A stretch of 64,000 bases of DNA from Cellvibrionaceae bacterium (GCA_021151825.1 JAGKWQ010000013.1:38265-102264), one strand, 5' to 3'; numbered from the stretch's first letter, positions 1-9,372 are shown. Notes: generated by a model from the letters alone, not told the origin. Numbers and translations are program-made.

Positions 1-1
1 T

Positions 2-691
2 CGCAAAATTCTGATCGTTGATGATGAATCCGCTATTCGCGATATGTTGCGCGTGGCATTGGAGATGGCCGAGTATCAGGTCATGGAAGCAAGTAATGCG
101 CAGGATGCCCATGGACTGATTATCGACGAGAAACCGGATTTGATTCTCCTCGACTGGATGATGCCCGGCACCAGCGGAATCGAACTGGCCCGTCGCTTGA
201 AGCGCGATGAAGTCACTGCCGGAACCCCGATCATTATGCTGACGGCCAAAGGCGAGGAAGATAACAAGATCCAGGGTCTTGAAGTGGGCGCCGACGATTA
301 CATTACCAAACCGTTTTCCCCGCGTGAGCTGGTAGCCCGTTTGAAGGCGGTGCTACGCCGCGCTGACCCACAAATCAATTCTGCACCTATCACTGTACAA
401 GGCTTGTGCCTTGACCCGGCCAGCCACCGCGTGACGATTAATAATCAATCGGTGGACATGGGACCAACCGAATATCGTCTGCTGGAATTCTTCCTGACCC
501 ATCAGGAAAGAGCCTATACTCGCAGCCAACTGCTGGATCACGTCTGGGGCGGCAATGTTTACGTGGAAGAGCGCACAGTAGATGTCCATATCCGCCGCTT
601 GCGCAAAGCCCTGACCATTGACGGCCACGAAGATCTGATCCAAACCGTACGCGGTACCGGCTATCGTTTCTCTACCCGTATTGAAGCCTGA
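2..691 (+). CDS. phoB: Phosphate regulon response regulator PhoB (5' end cut by window)
   Basis: DNA-binding response regulator that activates the Pho regulon when phosphate is scarce. The open frame runs in from the left edge: codons from base 2 read RKILIVDDESAIRDML, the usual PhoB N-terminus lacking only its first few residues, so the ATG at base 44 is internal. A receiver domain with the phospho-acceptor Asp in LILLDWMMPG and the conserved Lys in ITKPFSPREL is followed by an OmpR-type winged helix (RTVDVHIRRLRKAL, VRGTGYRF). It is followed by phoR in the same direction. Identification is firm; only the start is missing. Confidence 0.95.
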   Translation, partial: RKILIVDDESAIRDMLRVALEMAEYQVMEASNAQDAHGLIIDEKPDLILLDWMMPGTSGIELARRLKRDEVTAGTPIIMLTAKGEEDNKIQGLEVGADDYITKPFSPRELVARLKAVLRRADPQINSAPITVQGLCLDPASHRVTINNQSVDMGPTEYRLLEFFLTHQERAYTRSQLLDHVWGGNVYVEERTVDVHIRRLRKALTIDGHEDLIQTVRGTGYRFSTRIEA

Positions 692-707
692 TCACCCCTG
701 ATATTCC

Positions 708-815
708 GTACCGGTAGCGGATATTCCGGCAAGACACGCCGTGAACCTATCCATGGAGACTCATCGTTGACGTCCCTGTCTCCGATGGTCTTACCAGAAT
801 ATCCGCTACCGGTAC
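708..815. repeat. Long inverted repeat (MITE/REP-like) between phoB and phoR
   Basis: Bases 708-726 (GTACCGGTAGCGGATATTC) are exactly the reverse complement of 797-815, giving perfect 19-bp arms. A second nested stem pairs 751-760 with 778-788 (one bulge). The whole 108-bp unit could fold into one long hairpin in the phoB-phoR mRNA. There is no reading frame inside and no T-tract. It resembles small non-autonomous intergenic elements, but only this copy lies in the window. Confidence 0.75.
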
Positions 816-842
816 TCGCTTTTGTGCCATGAGGTTTAGGTT

Positions 843-2129
843 TTGTTAAAAGGTTTCAGCACCGAACTCCAGCGTATTTTGGTCATCCTTGTTATCTGCA
901 GTGTGATTGGGTTTTTCAGCGATCACTATTTACTGTGGATGCTGTTTGGTTGTGCGGGTTACATCATCTGGATGCTTTGGCAAATGCGCCGCCTTAATCA
1001 ATGGCTGGTGCGTCAGGAAAGTGAGCATCCGCCCGAGGCCAGCGGTATCTGGGGTCAGATCTTCGATAATATCTACCAACTGCAACGCGACCAGCGCCTG
1101 GAAAAGGAGAATCTTCAGGCGGTGATTAAACGTATCCAGGAAATCAGTTCAGCCTTAAAAGATGGCCTGGTGATTCTGGATGCGCGAGGTCACCTGGATT
1201 TCTGGAACCCGGCGGCACACCGCATGCTTGCGCTCAGCACCAAAGACCAGGGCCAGTCGGTCATCAACTTTATTCGCCATCCCAAATTTGTTGCTTACTT
1301 TGAGGAAGGCAATTACGAAGAACCATTGGAGTTACCCTCAACCCGTTTTCCGTCGAAACATCTCCAGTTCCAGATCACACTGTTCGGCAAGAATGAACGT
1401 TTGATTGTGATTCGCGATGTGACCCAGCTGCATAATCTGGAAAAGATGCGCCAAGATTTTATCGCCAACGTTTCCCATGAATTACGCACACCGCTGACAG
1501 TGATTAACGGCTATGTAGAAACCCTCGCCGATAACAATACAACACCCAGCTGGGATAAACCTTTGCAGCAAATGTCGCAGCAATCCAAGCGCATGTCGTT
1601 GCTGATTAACGATTTGCTGGTGCTCTCCAAATTGGAAACAACCGAGGCCGGGCACAACCATAAGCCCATCAATATCGAACAATTGCTCACCATCGTTAAG
1701 AGCGAGGCCGATGTATTAAGTACAGAAAAGAGCCAACAACTCACACTAATCTGCAACAACACAACAAAACCGCTCATGCTACCCGGCAATGAAAAAGAGT
1801 TGCACAGCGCTTTTTCCAACCTCGTCACCAATGCTATTAAGTACACGCCACCCGAAGGCAAAATCAGCATGCTATTGTGGCAAGACCAAAAGCATTTTTA
1901 TTTTTCCGTTAGCGATAACGGGCCAGGTATTGAAGCACAACATATCCCGCGTTTAACCGAGCGTTTTTATCGCGTCGATGCCAGCCGCAATAGCAGTACC
2001 GGTGGAACCGGTTTGGGTTTGGCAATCGTGAAGCATGTGCTCATGCGTCACGATGCTGAACTGCAAATTACGAGTGAACCGGGCAAAGGCAGTATGTTTA
2101 TTTGCGTCTTCCCCCTGCCGCACAAATAA
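843..2129 (+). CDS. phoR: Phosphate regulon sensor histidine kinase PhoR
   Basis: Membrane sensor kinase that phosphorylates PhoB. Two short N-terminal membrane helices (about residues 10-45) have almost no periplasmic loop, as in PhoR. A PAS domain follows (about 95-200), then HisKA with the phospho-acceptor His in VSHELRTPL, and a HATPase domain with N box (NLVTNAIKYT), DNGPGI and GTGLGLAI. Length 428 aa is typical. The start is a TTG; no ATG lies nearby in frame. It sits downstream of phoB across a 150-bp gap holding an inverted repeat, which may affect the phoB:phoR expression ratio. Confidence 0.95.
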   Translation: MLKGFSTELQRILVILVICSVIGFFSDHYLLWMLFGCAGYIIWMLWQMRRLNQWLVRQESEHPPEASGIWGQIFDNIYQLQRDQRLEKENLQAVIKRIQEISSALKDGLVILDARGHLDFWNPAAHRMLALSTKDQGQSVINFIRHPKFVAYFEEGNYEEPLELPSTRFPSKHLQFQITLFGKNERLIVIRDVTQLHNLEKMRQDFIANVSHELRTPLTVINGYVETLADNNTTPSWDKPLQQMSQQSKRMSLLINDLLVLSKLETTEAGHNHKPINIEQLLTIVKSEADVLSTEKSQQLTLICNNTTKPLMLPGNEKELHSAFSNLVTNAIKYTPPEGKISMLLWQDQKHFYFSVSDNGPGIEAQHIPRLTERFYRVDASRNSSTGGTGLGLAIVKHVLMRHDAELQITSEPGKGSMFICVFPLPHK

Positions 2130-2429
2130 ACCTGACGCCTTTCTGGCGTCAATTGACAACCTTGTCACTTTTCTCCCCACTTGCCTGAAAATCGAACTTT
2201 CACGATATTCGCAAACGGAATTTTCTCCCAAATTCGAACTTATTTCTAAAACTCTTACCCTCAAAGCGGAAAGTCGGACTCGCCAAAACAACGTTGTCAT
2301 TTTAGACTCGCTTCACATGCAATGAACCTGACGCCAAAGTGCGACTGGCTTGCATGAGTTACATAACAAGCGATCACCCTTAGGTTCGCGCTGCTATATG
2401 ACCAATCTAAATTACCCAGGAGATTGAGA
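2130..2429. other. Intergenic region between phoR and the LPMO gene
   Basis: A short stem (GACGCC 2134-2139 with GGCGTC 2145-2150) just after the phoR stop could be a weak terminator but lacks a T-run. The remaining AT-rich stretch presumably holds the promoter of the secreted LPMO gene. A Shine-Dalgarno AGGAGA lies at 2418-2423. No further gene is seen. Confidence 0.5.
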
Positions 2430-3593
2430 GTGAAAAAGACAATAATGAAATGCGGTGTTTCTGCTGTAGTACTGGGCTCTTTACTGGCTGCTGGCCAGGC
2501 ATTTGCCCACGGATATATTTCTTCCCCAAAAGCGCGCTACATCCAATGTGCTGAGAACGGTATTGAAAACCCGTCTCACCCTGCATGTATCGCTGCCAAG
2601 GCAGCTGGTAACGGCGGCCTGTACACCCCACAAGAAGTTGCTGTGGGTGGCGTAAAAGACAACCATGAGTTCTTCATTCCTGATGGTCGCCTCTGTTCTG
2701 CAAACCGTTCCAACCTGTTCGGTATGGATCTGGCGCGCACTGATTGGCCTGCTACCGCTGTAAACGCTGGTCCACGCACTTTCACCTGGACTAACACTGC
2801 TGCGCATAAAACCATGTACTTCCGTTACTACATCACCAAGCAAGGTTACAACCACAGCCAACCACTGCGTTGGAGCGATCTGGAATTGATCCATGATTCC
2901 GGTAAAGCAGATCAGGAAGCCGTTTCCAACCACGTAGTAAACCTGCCAGCACGTACCGGTCGTCACATCGTGTACAGCATTTGGCAACGTGACTGGGAGC
3001 GTGATGCGGCTGAAGGTTTCTATCAATGCGTGGACGTTGACTTCGGTGGCGGTACTACTTCTTCAGTAGCCAGCACCAGTTCATCAGTGAAGAGCTCTTC
3101 TTCAGTAGCCAGCTCTGTTGCTTCCAGCGTTTCTGGTGACACCTGTTCAAACCTGCCAGCGTGGAATGCCAGCTCTACTTACACCAACCCACAACAAGTG
3201 AAGCACAACAACAAGCGCTACCAGGCTAACTACTGGACCCAGGGCAATGACCCAACCACCAACTCTGGCCAATACAGCTACTGGTTGGATCTGGGTGCTT
3301 GTGCAGGTACCCCAACTTCATCTTCAGTGGCGTCAAGCGCTGTAGTTGTTAGTTCATCCAGCAAGTCATCCAGTGTTGCGGTTTCCAGCGTAGCGTCATC
3401 AACTGCTACCGGTACCTGTACTTCTCCTGCATATGTAAATGGCACCAGCTATGCTAACGGCGCCAAAGTACAAAACGCTGGTAGCGAGTACCAATGTACT
3501 GTTGCTGGCTGGTGTACCGTTGGTGGTCCATATGCTCCAGGCACCGGTTGGGCTTGGGCAAATGCATGGAACCTGGTTCGCAGCTGTAACTAA
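2430..3593 (+). CDS. Secreted lytic polysaccharide monooxygenase, AA10-CBM5-CBM73
   Basis: Copper enzyme that oxidatively cleaves crystalline chitin (possibly cellulose) outside the cell. The GTG at 2430 is preferred over the TTG at 2424 because AGGAGA ends 6 nt upstream. The signal peptide ends in AFA and the mature protein begins with His (HGYISSPKAR), the N-terminal half of the histidine brace; the second His is in NTAAHKTMYF. The AA10 domain extends to about residue 215 and is followed by a Ser/Val linker, a CBM5-like domain (LPAWNASSTY...YWLDLGAC), a second Ser linker and a C-terminal CBM73-like domain (YVNGTSYANGAKVQN). The domain order and size match the Cellvibrio japonicus chitin-active LPMO. 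It is monocistronic, with a terminator downstream. Confidence 0.95.
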   Translation: MKKTIMKCGVSAVVLGSLLAAGQAFAHGYISSPKARYIQCAENGIENPSHPACIAAKAAGNGGLYTPQEVAVGGVKDNHEFFIPDGRLCSANRSNLFGMDLARTDWPATAVNAGPRTFTWTNTAAHKTMYFRYYITKQGYNHSQPLRWSDLELIHDSGKADQEAVSNHVVNLPARTGRHIVYSIWQRDWERDAAEGFYQCVDVDFGGGTTSSVASTSSSVKSSSSVASSVASSVSGDTCSNLPAWNASSTYTNPQQVKHNNKRYQANYWTQGNDPTTNSGQYSYWLDLGACAGTPTSSSVASSAVVVSSSSKSSSVAVSSVASSTATGTCTSPAYVNGTSYANGAKVQNAGSEYQCTVAGWCTVGGPYAPGTGWAWANAWNLVRSCN

Positions 3594-3645
3594 GCAAAGA
3601 TTTACACCGGAATTTCCTGCAAGTTAATCCGGAGTAAAATAAAAA

Positions 3646-3675
3646 ACGGCAATCCCACAAGGATTGCCGTTTTTT
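3646..3675. terminator. Bidirectional intrinsic terminator
   Basis: A perfect 10-bp stem, ACGGCAATCC (3646-3655) with GGATTGCCGT (3661-3670), has a 5-nt loop, an A-run before and a T-run after. It lies between the convergent LPMO and DUF2141 genes and can serve both. Confidence 0.9.
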
Positions 3676-3677
3676 AT

Positions 3678-4094
3678 TTAGCGCAAATGAATTTCTATCT
3701 CGGTCGCTTTATCGACTAGCACTTTGGCTTCTTCAAAAGAAGGCTGTCCAAAACTGCCCCCATTGTTGGAGAATCCATAAGGCTCAGTAGGAATGCCAAT
3801 AGAGTTCTTATCGATATAGCCATTATCATTTTCATCCTGGAATAATTTCACCGCATAGTGACCTGCTGGAAGATCACCTAGCGGAATGAGGATTGGCCCT
3901 TCCTCCATTTTGATTTTCCGTACCGCAATCCACTGATTATTACTGTCGTAATGCGCGGCCTGATCGTAAACCGCTACTAATAAACTGCCATTCACATTTT
4001 TTACCTTATCCACCCTCAGCGTCAGCTCATGGGCCAGCGATGGCACACCGAGCGCAATCAATGCCATACCTGCCAATGTCATTATCATTTTCAT
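3678..4094 (-). CDS. Exported DUF2141 family protein
   Basis: A 138-aa protein with an N-terminal signal peptide (MKMIMTLAGMALIALG..., cleavage near SLA-HE). The mature part matches the DUF2141 pattern: a beta-rich domain with GSLLVAVYD, LPAGHYAVKLFQDENDNG and GIPTEPYGFSNN. Proteins of this family are small periplasmic or secreted beta-sandwiches of unknown biochemical role. The gene is transcribed towards the LPMO gene and shares its terminator; upstream it is divergent from the two-component operon at 4280. Confidence 0.85.
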   Translation of the reverse strand: MKMIMTLAGMALIALGVPSLAHELTLRVDKVKNVNGSLLVAVYDQAAHYDSNNQWIAVRKIKMEEGPILIPLGDLPAGHYAVKLFQDENDNGYIDKNSIGIPTEPYGFSNNGGSFGQPSFEEAKVLVDKATEIEIHLR

Positions 4095-4279
4095 CGCAAA
4101 ACTCCTTATTTAGTTTGGTTAAACACAACGACAGAATAATGAGTCACGCCTCATTGCACAGGTGTCATTACTCAGGAATTTGCGATGACAAGGCTCATCA
4201 GATGCCGATGACAAATGTCCTGTATTTACCAACGGGGCTTTGCCAGTAAGATAAGCACAATTATTTCAGGACGAGCACC

Positions 4280-5389
4280 ATGAACAACGACAAGCATCTG
4301 CCTATTCTGGCCGGCATCATCACCTGGAGTGCAGTCGCTTACATCGAGTTCCAGCGCTTGTCAGGCTCACCTTACGTCGCTGTTGGTGTTATCGGTTACG
4401 TATGCTTTTTAGTGTTATTTGCCACCGTCGTGCACCAACTAGGCAATCGCCAATATTACCGCCGCCACCGATTTTTTTTGCACCTGCAATTATTAATCGC
4501 CTTACTGTTATTACTTATCCATCCCAGTGATCTCGCGCCCATTTTATTAGTAGTTTGGGCCGCGCAACTGGCCGATTATTTTTCGCGGAAGCATTCCATT
4601 TTATTGGTACTTTTTAGCAACATGGTGTTTTACCTGATTATTGTTATGTTCTGGAAAGTACAAAGCCATTTTGTTGTCGCACTCACGTTTCTCGGTTTTC
4701 AATTATTCGCCCTTGGCACTGCATTTGCGCGCGTTAGCGAGCGGCAAGCGCGCGAGGAATTGGAGCAGGTAAACCAACAACTGCTTGCCACGCGTATTAT
4801 TCTGGCGCAATCCAGCAAGCAGGAAGAACGCTTGCGCATCGCGCGTGACCTGCACGATATCCTCGGCCACCAACTCACTGCACTCAATTTGCAATTGGAA
4901 ATACTGCAACACAAAGTGGATCAGGGTTTGCAAACCTCCGTTATGGAAACAAAGCAGCTCGCCAAACAATTGCTGGAAAATATTCGCGCGGTAGTACGCG
5001 ACCAACGTACTGCTATTACAGTAGATATTCGTCAGGCCATACAAACTCTCGCCACACGCCTGCCGGAATTAACGCTGGAAATTCACGGCAACTTGCATCT
5101 TGAATCTGCATATGTCGCAGAGCAATTGTTGCTTTGCATACAGGAAGGAATCAGTAACGCGGTTCGTCATGGCAATGCAAAAAATATCCAACTCAATTTG
5201 CAACAAGAAAAAAATAACATTCGCATTGATATAGACGATCAAGGCATCGGCTGCTCATCCTCCTTCAAACCTGGCAATGGGTTAACCGGGATGCAGGAAC
5301 GCCTCGCACAATTTAACGGACACACCGAGTTAATTTCCCGGGAAATCGGATGTCGTTTATCTATAGCACTGGAGTTGCACAATGCTTGA
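4280..5389 (+). CDS. DesK/NarL-type membrane sensor histidine kinase
   Basis: Sensor kinase of the HisKA_3 class. About five hydrophobic helices fill residues 8-150, leaving almost no extracytoplasmic domain, so the signal is probably membrane-derived. The phospho-acceptor is His192 in RIARDLHDILGHQ, followed by a HATPase domain (EGISNAVRHG, DDQGIG, GNGLTGMQER). CAGGACGAG precedes the ATG. The last 8 nt overlap the start of the response regulator at 5382, a translationally coupled pair. The downstream DUF2214 gene may belong to the same operon. Target genes cannot be told from the sequence. Confidence 0.92.
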   Translation: MNNDKHLPILAGIITWSAVAYIEFQRLSGSPYVAVGVIGYVCFLVLFATVVHQLGNRQYYRRHRFFLHLQLLIALLLLLIHPSDLAPILLVVWAAQLADYFSRKHSILLVLFSNMVFYLIIVMFWKVQSHFVVALTFLGFQLFALGTAFARVSERQAREELEQVNQQLLATRIILAQSSKQEERLRIARDLHDILGHQLTALNLQLEILQHKVDQGLQTSVMETKQLAKQLLENIRAVVRDQRTAITVDIRQAIQTLATRLPELTLEIHGNLHLESAYVAEQLLLCIQEGISNAVRHGNAKNIQLNLQQEKNNIRIDIDDQGIGCSSSFKPGNGLTGMQERLAQFNGHTELISREIGCRLSIALELHNA

Positions 5390-5993
5390 TATAGGTTTGG
5401 TAGACGATCAGCAATTAGTCCGTCAAGGCATCGCCGGGTTGTTGGCAATTTCCGGTAAGGCGCGCGTGGTTTGGGAGGCACGCAATGGTGAAGAAGCGCT
5501 GGCACTTATTACGCAACAACCAGTAAACGCGGTGCTTGCAGATATACGCATGCCGGTAATGGATGGCATTGGCCTGGTAAAAAACTTGCGTAGTAATAAC
5601 AACCGCACACCGGTATTGATGCTAACTACATTCGATGATGCAGAATTGTTTAGTCAAAGTGTAAAAGCAGGCGCGAACGGTTTTTTACTAAAAGATGTCT
5701 CACTGGAAAAGTTAGTCAGCAGCCTTGAAGCAATTGCCGATGGTTCAACTTTTTTGGCAGAAACCGATATGTTGTATGGCTACCAGCAACGAAAGTCAGC
5801 GATTGAATTATCTGAACGCGAACAACAAATTTTGCGTTTATTGGTGGGAGGCTTTTCCAACAAGGAAATTGCCCGCGCCATTTTTCTAGCGGAAGGCACA
5901 GTGCGCAATCATGTCTCCAATATTCTCGCCAAGCTTGATTGTCGTGACCGAACCCAGGCGGTACTCAAAGCAATCAACGCAGGCTTTATTTAA
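5382..5993 (+). CDS. LuxR/NarL-family response regulator
   Basis: A 203-aa partner of the kinase at 4280. The receiver domain has Asp54 in VLADIRMPVMDG and the conserved Lys in LLKDVSLEKL. The C-terminal LuxR-type helix-turn-helix reads LSEREQQILRLLVGG, NKEIARAIFLAEGTVRNHVSNIL. Start and kinase stop overlap by 8 nt. It ends 36 bp before the DUF2214 gene, a candidate operon member. It belongs to the large DesR/NarL/UhpA group; the specific regulon is unknown. Confidence 0.93.
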   Translation: MLDIGLVDDQQLVRQGIAGLLAISGKARVVWEARNGEEALALITQQPVNAVLADIRMPVMDGIGLVKNLRSNNNRTPVLMLTTFDDAELFSQSVKAGANGFLLKDVSLEKLVSSLEAIADGSTFLAETDMLYGYQQRKSAIELSEREQQILRLLVGGFSNKEIARAIFLAEGTVRNHVSNILAKLDCRDRTQAVLKAINAGFI

Positions 5994-6029
5994 AACTCTC
6001 CGGGATAGCTTCGTAAAACGAGGAATGTT

Positions 6030-6482
6030 ATGAATTGGTTTATGGCTTTTCTGCATCATCTAATTGCATTCGTACTGGTTGCAACATTAATGAATGAGTG
6101 GTTATTAATTCGCAAGCCAATTACTATCGAACGCGCGCGGTCATTAATAAACACTGACCGGATTTACGGCATCAGCGCTATGCTGCTATTAGTCATTGGC
6201 GGGCTGCGTTTATTTTATTTTGAAAAAGGTTCGGACTATTATTTTCACAGCGCACCATTCATCACCAAACTGGTATTGTTTGCATTAGCCGGTGTTTTAT
6301 CAATTTACCCTACCGTTACATTCCAGCGCTGGCAACCGTTGCTTGCACAACAGCAAGCTCCTGTTATCAACGGAAAAAACCTGCGCTTTTTGCAAAGGAT
6401 TATTACATTTGAATTAATTTGCGTCGCCGGCATATTGCTCGGTGCAGCCATAGCCGCGAAAGGTGTCGGCTATATTTCCTGA
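6030..6482 (+). CDS. DUF2214 family integral membrane protein
   Basis: A 150-aa protein with four predicted hydrophobic helices (about 5-25, 48-65, 78-98, 122-145). The N-terminus (FMAFLHHLIAFVLVATLMNEW) and ITKLVLFALAGVLSIYPTVTF match the DUF2214 family of unknown function. CGAGGA precedes the ATG. It lies 36 bp after the response regulator and its 3' end overlaps the convergent ABC transporter gene by 13 bp. It may be co-transcribed with the two-component system, but no functional link is proved. Confidence 0.85.
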   Translation: MNWFMAFLHHLIAFVLVATLMNEWLLIRKPITIERARSLINTDRIYGISAMLLLVIGGLRLFYFEKGSDYYFHSAPFITKLVLFALAGVLSIYPTVTFQRWQPLLAQQQAPVINGKNLRFLQRIITFELICVAGILLGAAIAAKGVGYIS

Positions 6483-8230
6483 AGGGATGCCGATTGCAAT
6501 TGTAAACGTGCGAGCTGCTGATATAACTCGCTGTTGGACATCAATTGCTGATGCGTGCCACTCGCCACGATTTTCCCCTGTTGTAACACCAGAATTCGAT
6601 CGGCATTAATCACAGTTGATAAACGATGCGCAATCATAATCGTGGTACGATTTTGCATTAAGCGCTCCAACGCCTGTTGCACAATTTGTTCACTATTAGA
6701 ATCCAGCGCGCTAGTGGCCTCATCCAATAATAGAATCGGGCGGTCTGCAAGAATTGCGCGGGCAATTGCTATACGTTGTTTTTGACCACCGGATAAACGC
6801 ACGCCGCGCTCGCCTAAAAAAGTATCCAACCCCTCCGGTAATTTTTCAATAAACTCCATCGCAAACGCTGCATCGCACGCAGCAAATACGGCGGCATCTG
6901 TTGCATCCGGGCGCGCATAGCGCACGTTATCACGCAGGCTCGCCGCAAAAATTACCGGATCTTGCGGAACCAGTGCAATGCGCTCGCGCAACGCATGAAT
7001 ATCTGCTTCACGAATATTCACACCATCCAGTAAAATTTCGCCGGCTTGTGGATCATAAAATCGTTGCAGCAGCTGAAACACCGTTGTTTTACCGGCACCC
7101 GACGGCCCCACCAATGCAATTTTCTCGCCGGGATTAATGTGCAAATTAAATTGCTCAAACACCGGCGCATCCGGGCGCGATGGATAGGCAAACACAATGT
7201 CACGCATGCTTAATGCACCGATTGCGGGAATAGGCAACGCCACTGGGTTATCAACCTGAGGCAATCCCGACGGCGTTATCAACAATTCTACCAATCGTTC
7301 AGTAGCACCCGCAGCGCGCTGTACATCGCCAATCACTTCCGAAATAGTACCCATCGCACTGGCGACAATCACCGCATAAAAAATAAATGCCGATAATTCT
7401 CCACCACTGATTTCACCATTCAATACATCGTGGCCACCCACCCATAAAATCAATGCAACAGCGCTGAATACCAACGTGATAACCGCAGCAACCAACAACG
7501 CGCGCTGGCGCACGCGTTGAATTCCCGTTGCAAAAGTTGATTCAACACGCTGGTTAAATTCACGTGATGACGCCGTTTCATGACCATAGGCCTGTACGGT
7601 GCGGATTTCATGGATTACCTCATCGGTGTAAGCACCAACATTGGCCACCGAATCCTGGCTCGCACGCGCAAGGCGACGCACACGACGACCAAACGCGATA
7701 ATCGGCACCAGGACGAACGGAATCGCCAGTAACACCAGTAACGTGAGCTTCAAACTGGTAATTGCTAACATCACCAAACCACCCAGCAGCAGCAGTGCAT
7801 TGCGCAATGCCATGGAAACGCTGGAGCCAATCACAGTTTCCAATTGGGTGGTGTCATTGGTTAAACGTGATAGCACATCGCCCGTGCGGTTCTGTTCAAA
7901 AAATGAGGGCGAGAGCGTGAGCAAATGTGAAAACACACGGCGACGCAAATCTGCCGTAATACGCTCACCTAACCAGGACACGAGATAAAAACGAGCATAG
8001 GTCGCAAGTGACATCACCAGAATCACCACCAGCAACCCTAACAGCGCATAATTCAATAATTCAGCGCTGCCCGCTACAAATCCCTTATCAATTACCTGCT
8101 TCAGTCCCTGGCCAATTAATAATACCGAGGCTGCGGCAACGACTAATGCCAACAGCGCAAAACCGATGCGCACGCGATAGGGGCGAATTAAATCAAACAA
8201 AATCTGGCGGCGGGAGAGAGGCGAGGTCAT
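6470..8230 (-). CDS. MsbA-related ABC exporter (fused permease and ATPase)
   Basis: Half-transporter that forms a homodimeric exporter in the inner membrane. The ATG at 8230 has AGGAAG just upstream; the frame extends further but without a ribosome site. An ABC type I membrane domain with six helices (about residues 15-300) is followed by an ATPase with Walker A GPSGAGKT, signature LSGGQKQRIAIARA, Walker B ILLLDEATSALD and the H-loop His in IAHRLST. The overall pattern fits the MsbA-related proteobacterial exporters, whose substrate (lipid, peptide or drug) is not established. No accessory gene adjoins it. Confidence 0.9.
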   Translation of the reverse strand: MTSPLSRRQILFDLIRPYRVRIGFALLALVVAAASVLLIGQGLKQVIDKGFVAGSAELLNYALLGLLVVILVMSLATYARFYLVSWLGERITADLRRRVFSHLLTLSPSFFEQNRTGDVLSRLTNDTTQLETVIGSSVSMALRNALLLLGGLVMLAITSLKLTLLVLLAIPFVLVPIIAFGRRVRRLARASQDSVANVGAYTDEVIHEIRTVQAYGHETASSREFNQRVESTFATGIQRVRQRALLVAAVITLVFSAVALILWVGGHDVLNGEISGGELSAFIFYAVIVASAMGTISEVIGDVQRAAGATERLVELLITPSGLPQVDNPVALPIPAIGALSMRDIVFAYPSRPDAPVFEQFNLHINPGEKIALVGPSGAGKTTVFQLLQRFYDPQAGEILLDGVNIREADIHALRERIALVPQDPVIFAASLRDNVRYARPDATDAAVFAACDAAFAMEFIEKLPEGLDTFLGERGVRLSGGQKQRIAIARAILADRPILLLDEATSALDSNSEQIVQQALERLMQNRTTIMIAHRLSTVINADRILVLQQGKIVASGTHQQLMSNSELYQQLARLQLQSASLQEI

Positions 8231-8366
8231 AGCACTTCCTGAAATACGGAACAGAGTCAGGAAGATTGGGTGAAGCGGGAATAAAAACAATGGCCAGGCA
8301 GGAATTGATGACCTTTGTCAGCGCACATCAGGGTCTTATCAGTCAAAGCGCCAAATTGCAGGCAAT

Positions 8367-8397
8367 AAAAAAGGCGAGAGGTTAATCTCGCCTTTTT
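8367..8397 (-). terminator. Intrinsic terminator of the cold-shock gene
   Basis: GGCGAGA (8373-8379) pairs with TCTCGCC (8386-8392), and A5/T5 runs extend the stem on both sides. It lies 25 bp after the stop of the cold-shock gene on the minus strand. Confidence 0.88.
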
Positions 8398-8421
8398 GCT
8401 ATGGATTAATTTCCGCAGAAA

Positions 8422-8631
8422 TTAGATAGCAGTGATGTTTTCAGCTTGTGGGCCTTTTTGGCCTTGAGTCACAGTGAAGCTCACTTTTTGGCCTTCAGCC
8501 AGAGTTTTGAAGCCAGTGCCAGAGATAGCACTGAAGTGTGCGAATACATCTGGACCAGATTCTTGAGCGATAAAACCAAAACCTTTAGCTTCGTTGAACC
8601 ACTTAACGGTACCAGTAACAGTCTTAGACAT
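8422..8631 (-). CDS. CspA-family cold-shock protein
   Basis: A 69-aa single cold-shock domain that binds single-stranded RNA or DNA and acts as an RNA chaperone. RNP1 is KGFGFI and RNP2 is VFAHFSAI; the N-terminus TVTGTVKWFNEAKG is typical. The start at 8631 is chosen over 8640 because AGGAT lies 8 nt upstream of it. About 280 bp upstream are non-coding, compatible with a long structured 5' leader as seen in many csp genes. It is monocistronic, ending in a terminator. Confidence 0.95.
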   Translation of the reverse strand: MSKTVTGTVKWFNEAKGFGFIAQESGPDVFAHFSAISGTGFKTLAEGQKVSFTVTQGQKGPQAENITAI

Positions 8632-8926
8632 GTTAATCATCCTATTTAAAACAGAAGTAATTTAATACCCGCGAACGGGCGGTTTGTGCTGGAAATGTGG
8701 GAATTACTTATGAAACAGGACGAGGTACTTTGGAACTTCGAAATGATGTGCATAAATATTAATCGTACTTTCAAGCGAAGCCCAGTGTACACTCGTCATT
8801 ATCAAAGTCAATGGATACTTCAATCAAAACAGGGGTTGGCGGCTGATTATCCAACCAAATGGTTATAATGGCGACAATCTTCTGTCAATCTCTTCACAAA
8901 TCATCAATATCCAGAGTTTGTTGTTT

Positions 8927-9358
8927 ATGTTCCATCCTGCCGCAATAAAGTTTTTGTCGTTGAGCTGCTTATTATTCCCTTTAAATGCCTTTGCCCAAGG
9001 CAGTGCATTTAATCTGGAGAATTGGCCCGAAACCCAACCCGGCCTGAAGCCAATGTACGTCAAGGCAATTATGGAGCAAGCCGGTGTGCACAAAGTGAGC
9101 TTCAAATTGCCAGCTGATTTTTATATTACCGAGCTGGATAAATTTGCCACCTTCGCCGCGGAAAATAACTATCGCCCTTACTTAAAAACCTCGGTCGCAC
9201 AAAACCTGGCAACCCTTGCAGTTATCCATTGCGATTGGAATAACGATGTGCCGCCGTGGGAGTTCGCGCAAAAATATCTGGGCGATAATCAAATCACGTT
9301 GTTAAAGACATTTAATCAAAATGCGATTATCAAATTGCAAAATAATTGCGTCGAATAA
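8927..9358 (+). CDS. Small exported protein of unknown function
   Basis: About 143 aa with a signal peptide (IKFLSLSCLLFPLNAFAQG). The ATG at 8927 is preferred to TTG codons at 8918/8921. The mature part has no motif I recognise; it contains two Cys (one near the end, NNCVE; one in VIHCDWNND) that could form a disulphide in the periplasm. It ends 14 bp before ynfA in the same direction, so the two are probably co-transcribed. Its function is unknown. Confidence 0.7.
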   Translation: MFHPAAIKFLSLSCLLFPLNAFAQGSAFNLENWPETQPGLKPMYVKAIMEQAGVHKVSFKLPADFYITELDKFATFAAENNYRPYLKTSVAQNLATLAVIHCDWNNDVPPWEFAQKYLGDNQITLLKTFNQNAIIKLQNNCVE

Positions 9359-9372
9359 ATACGGAAAACACC

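Noticed and set aside
2481..3026. A long open frame antisense to the LPMO
   Set aside because: The LPMO has clear signal peptide, His brace and CBMs; the antisense frame has no ribosome site or domain.
8686..8868. A 60-residue open frame upstream of the cold-shock gene
   Set aside because: No ribosome site or family; the region is more likely to be the long leader and promoter of the cold-shock gene.
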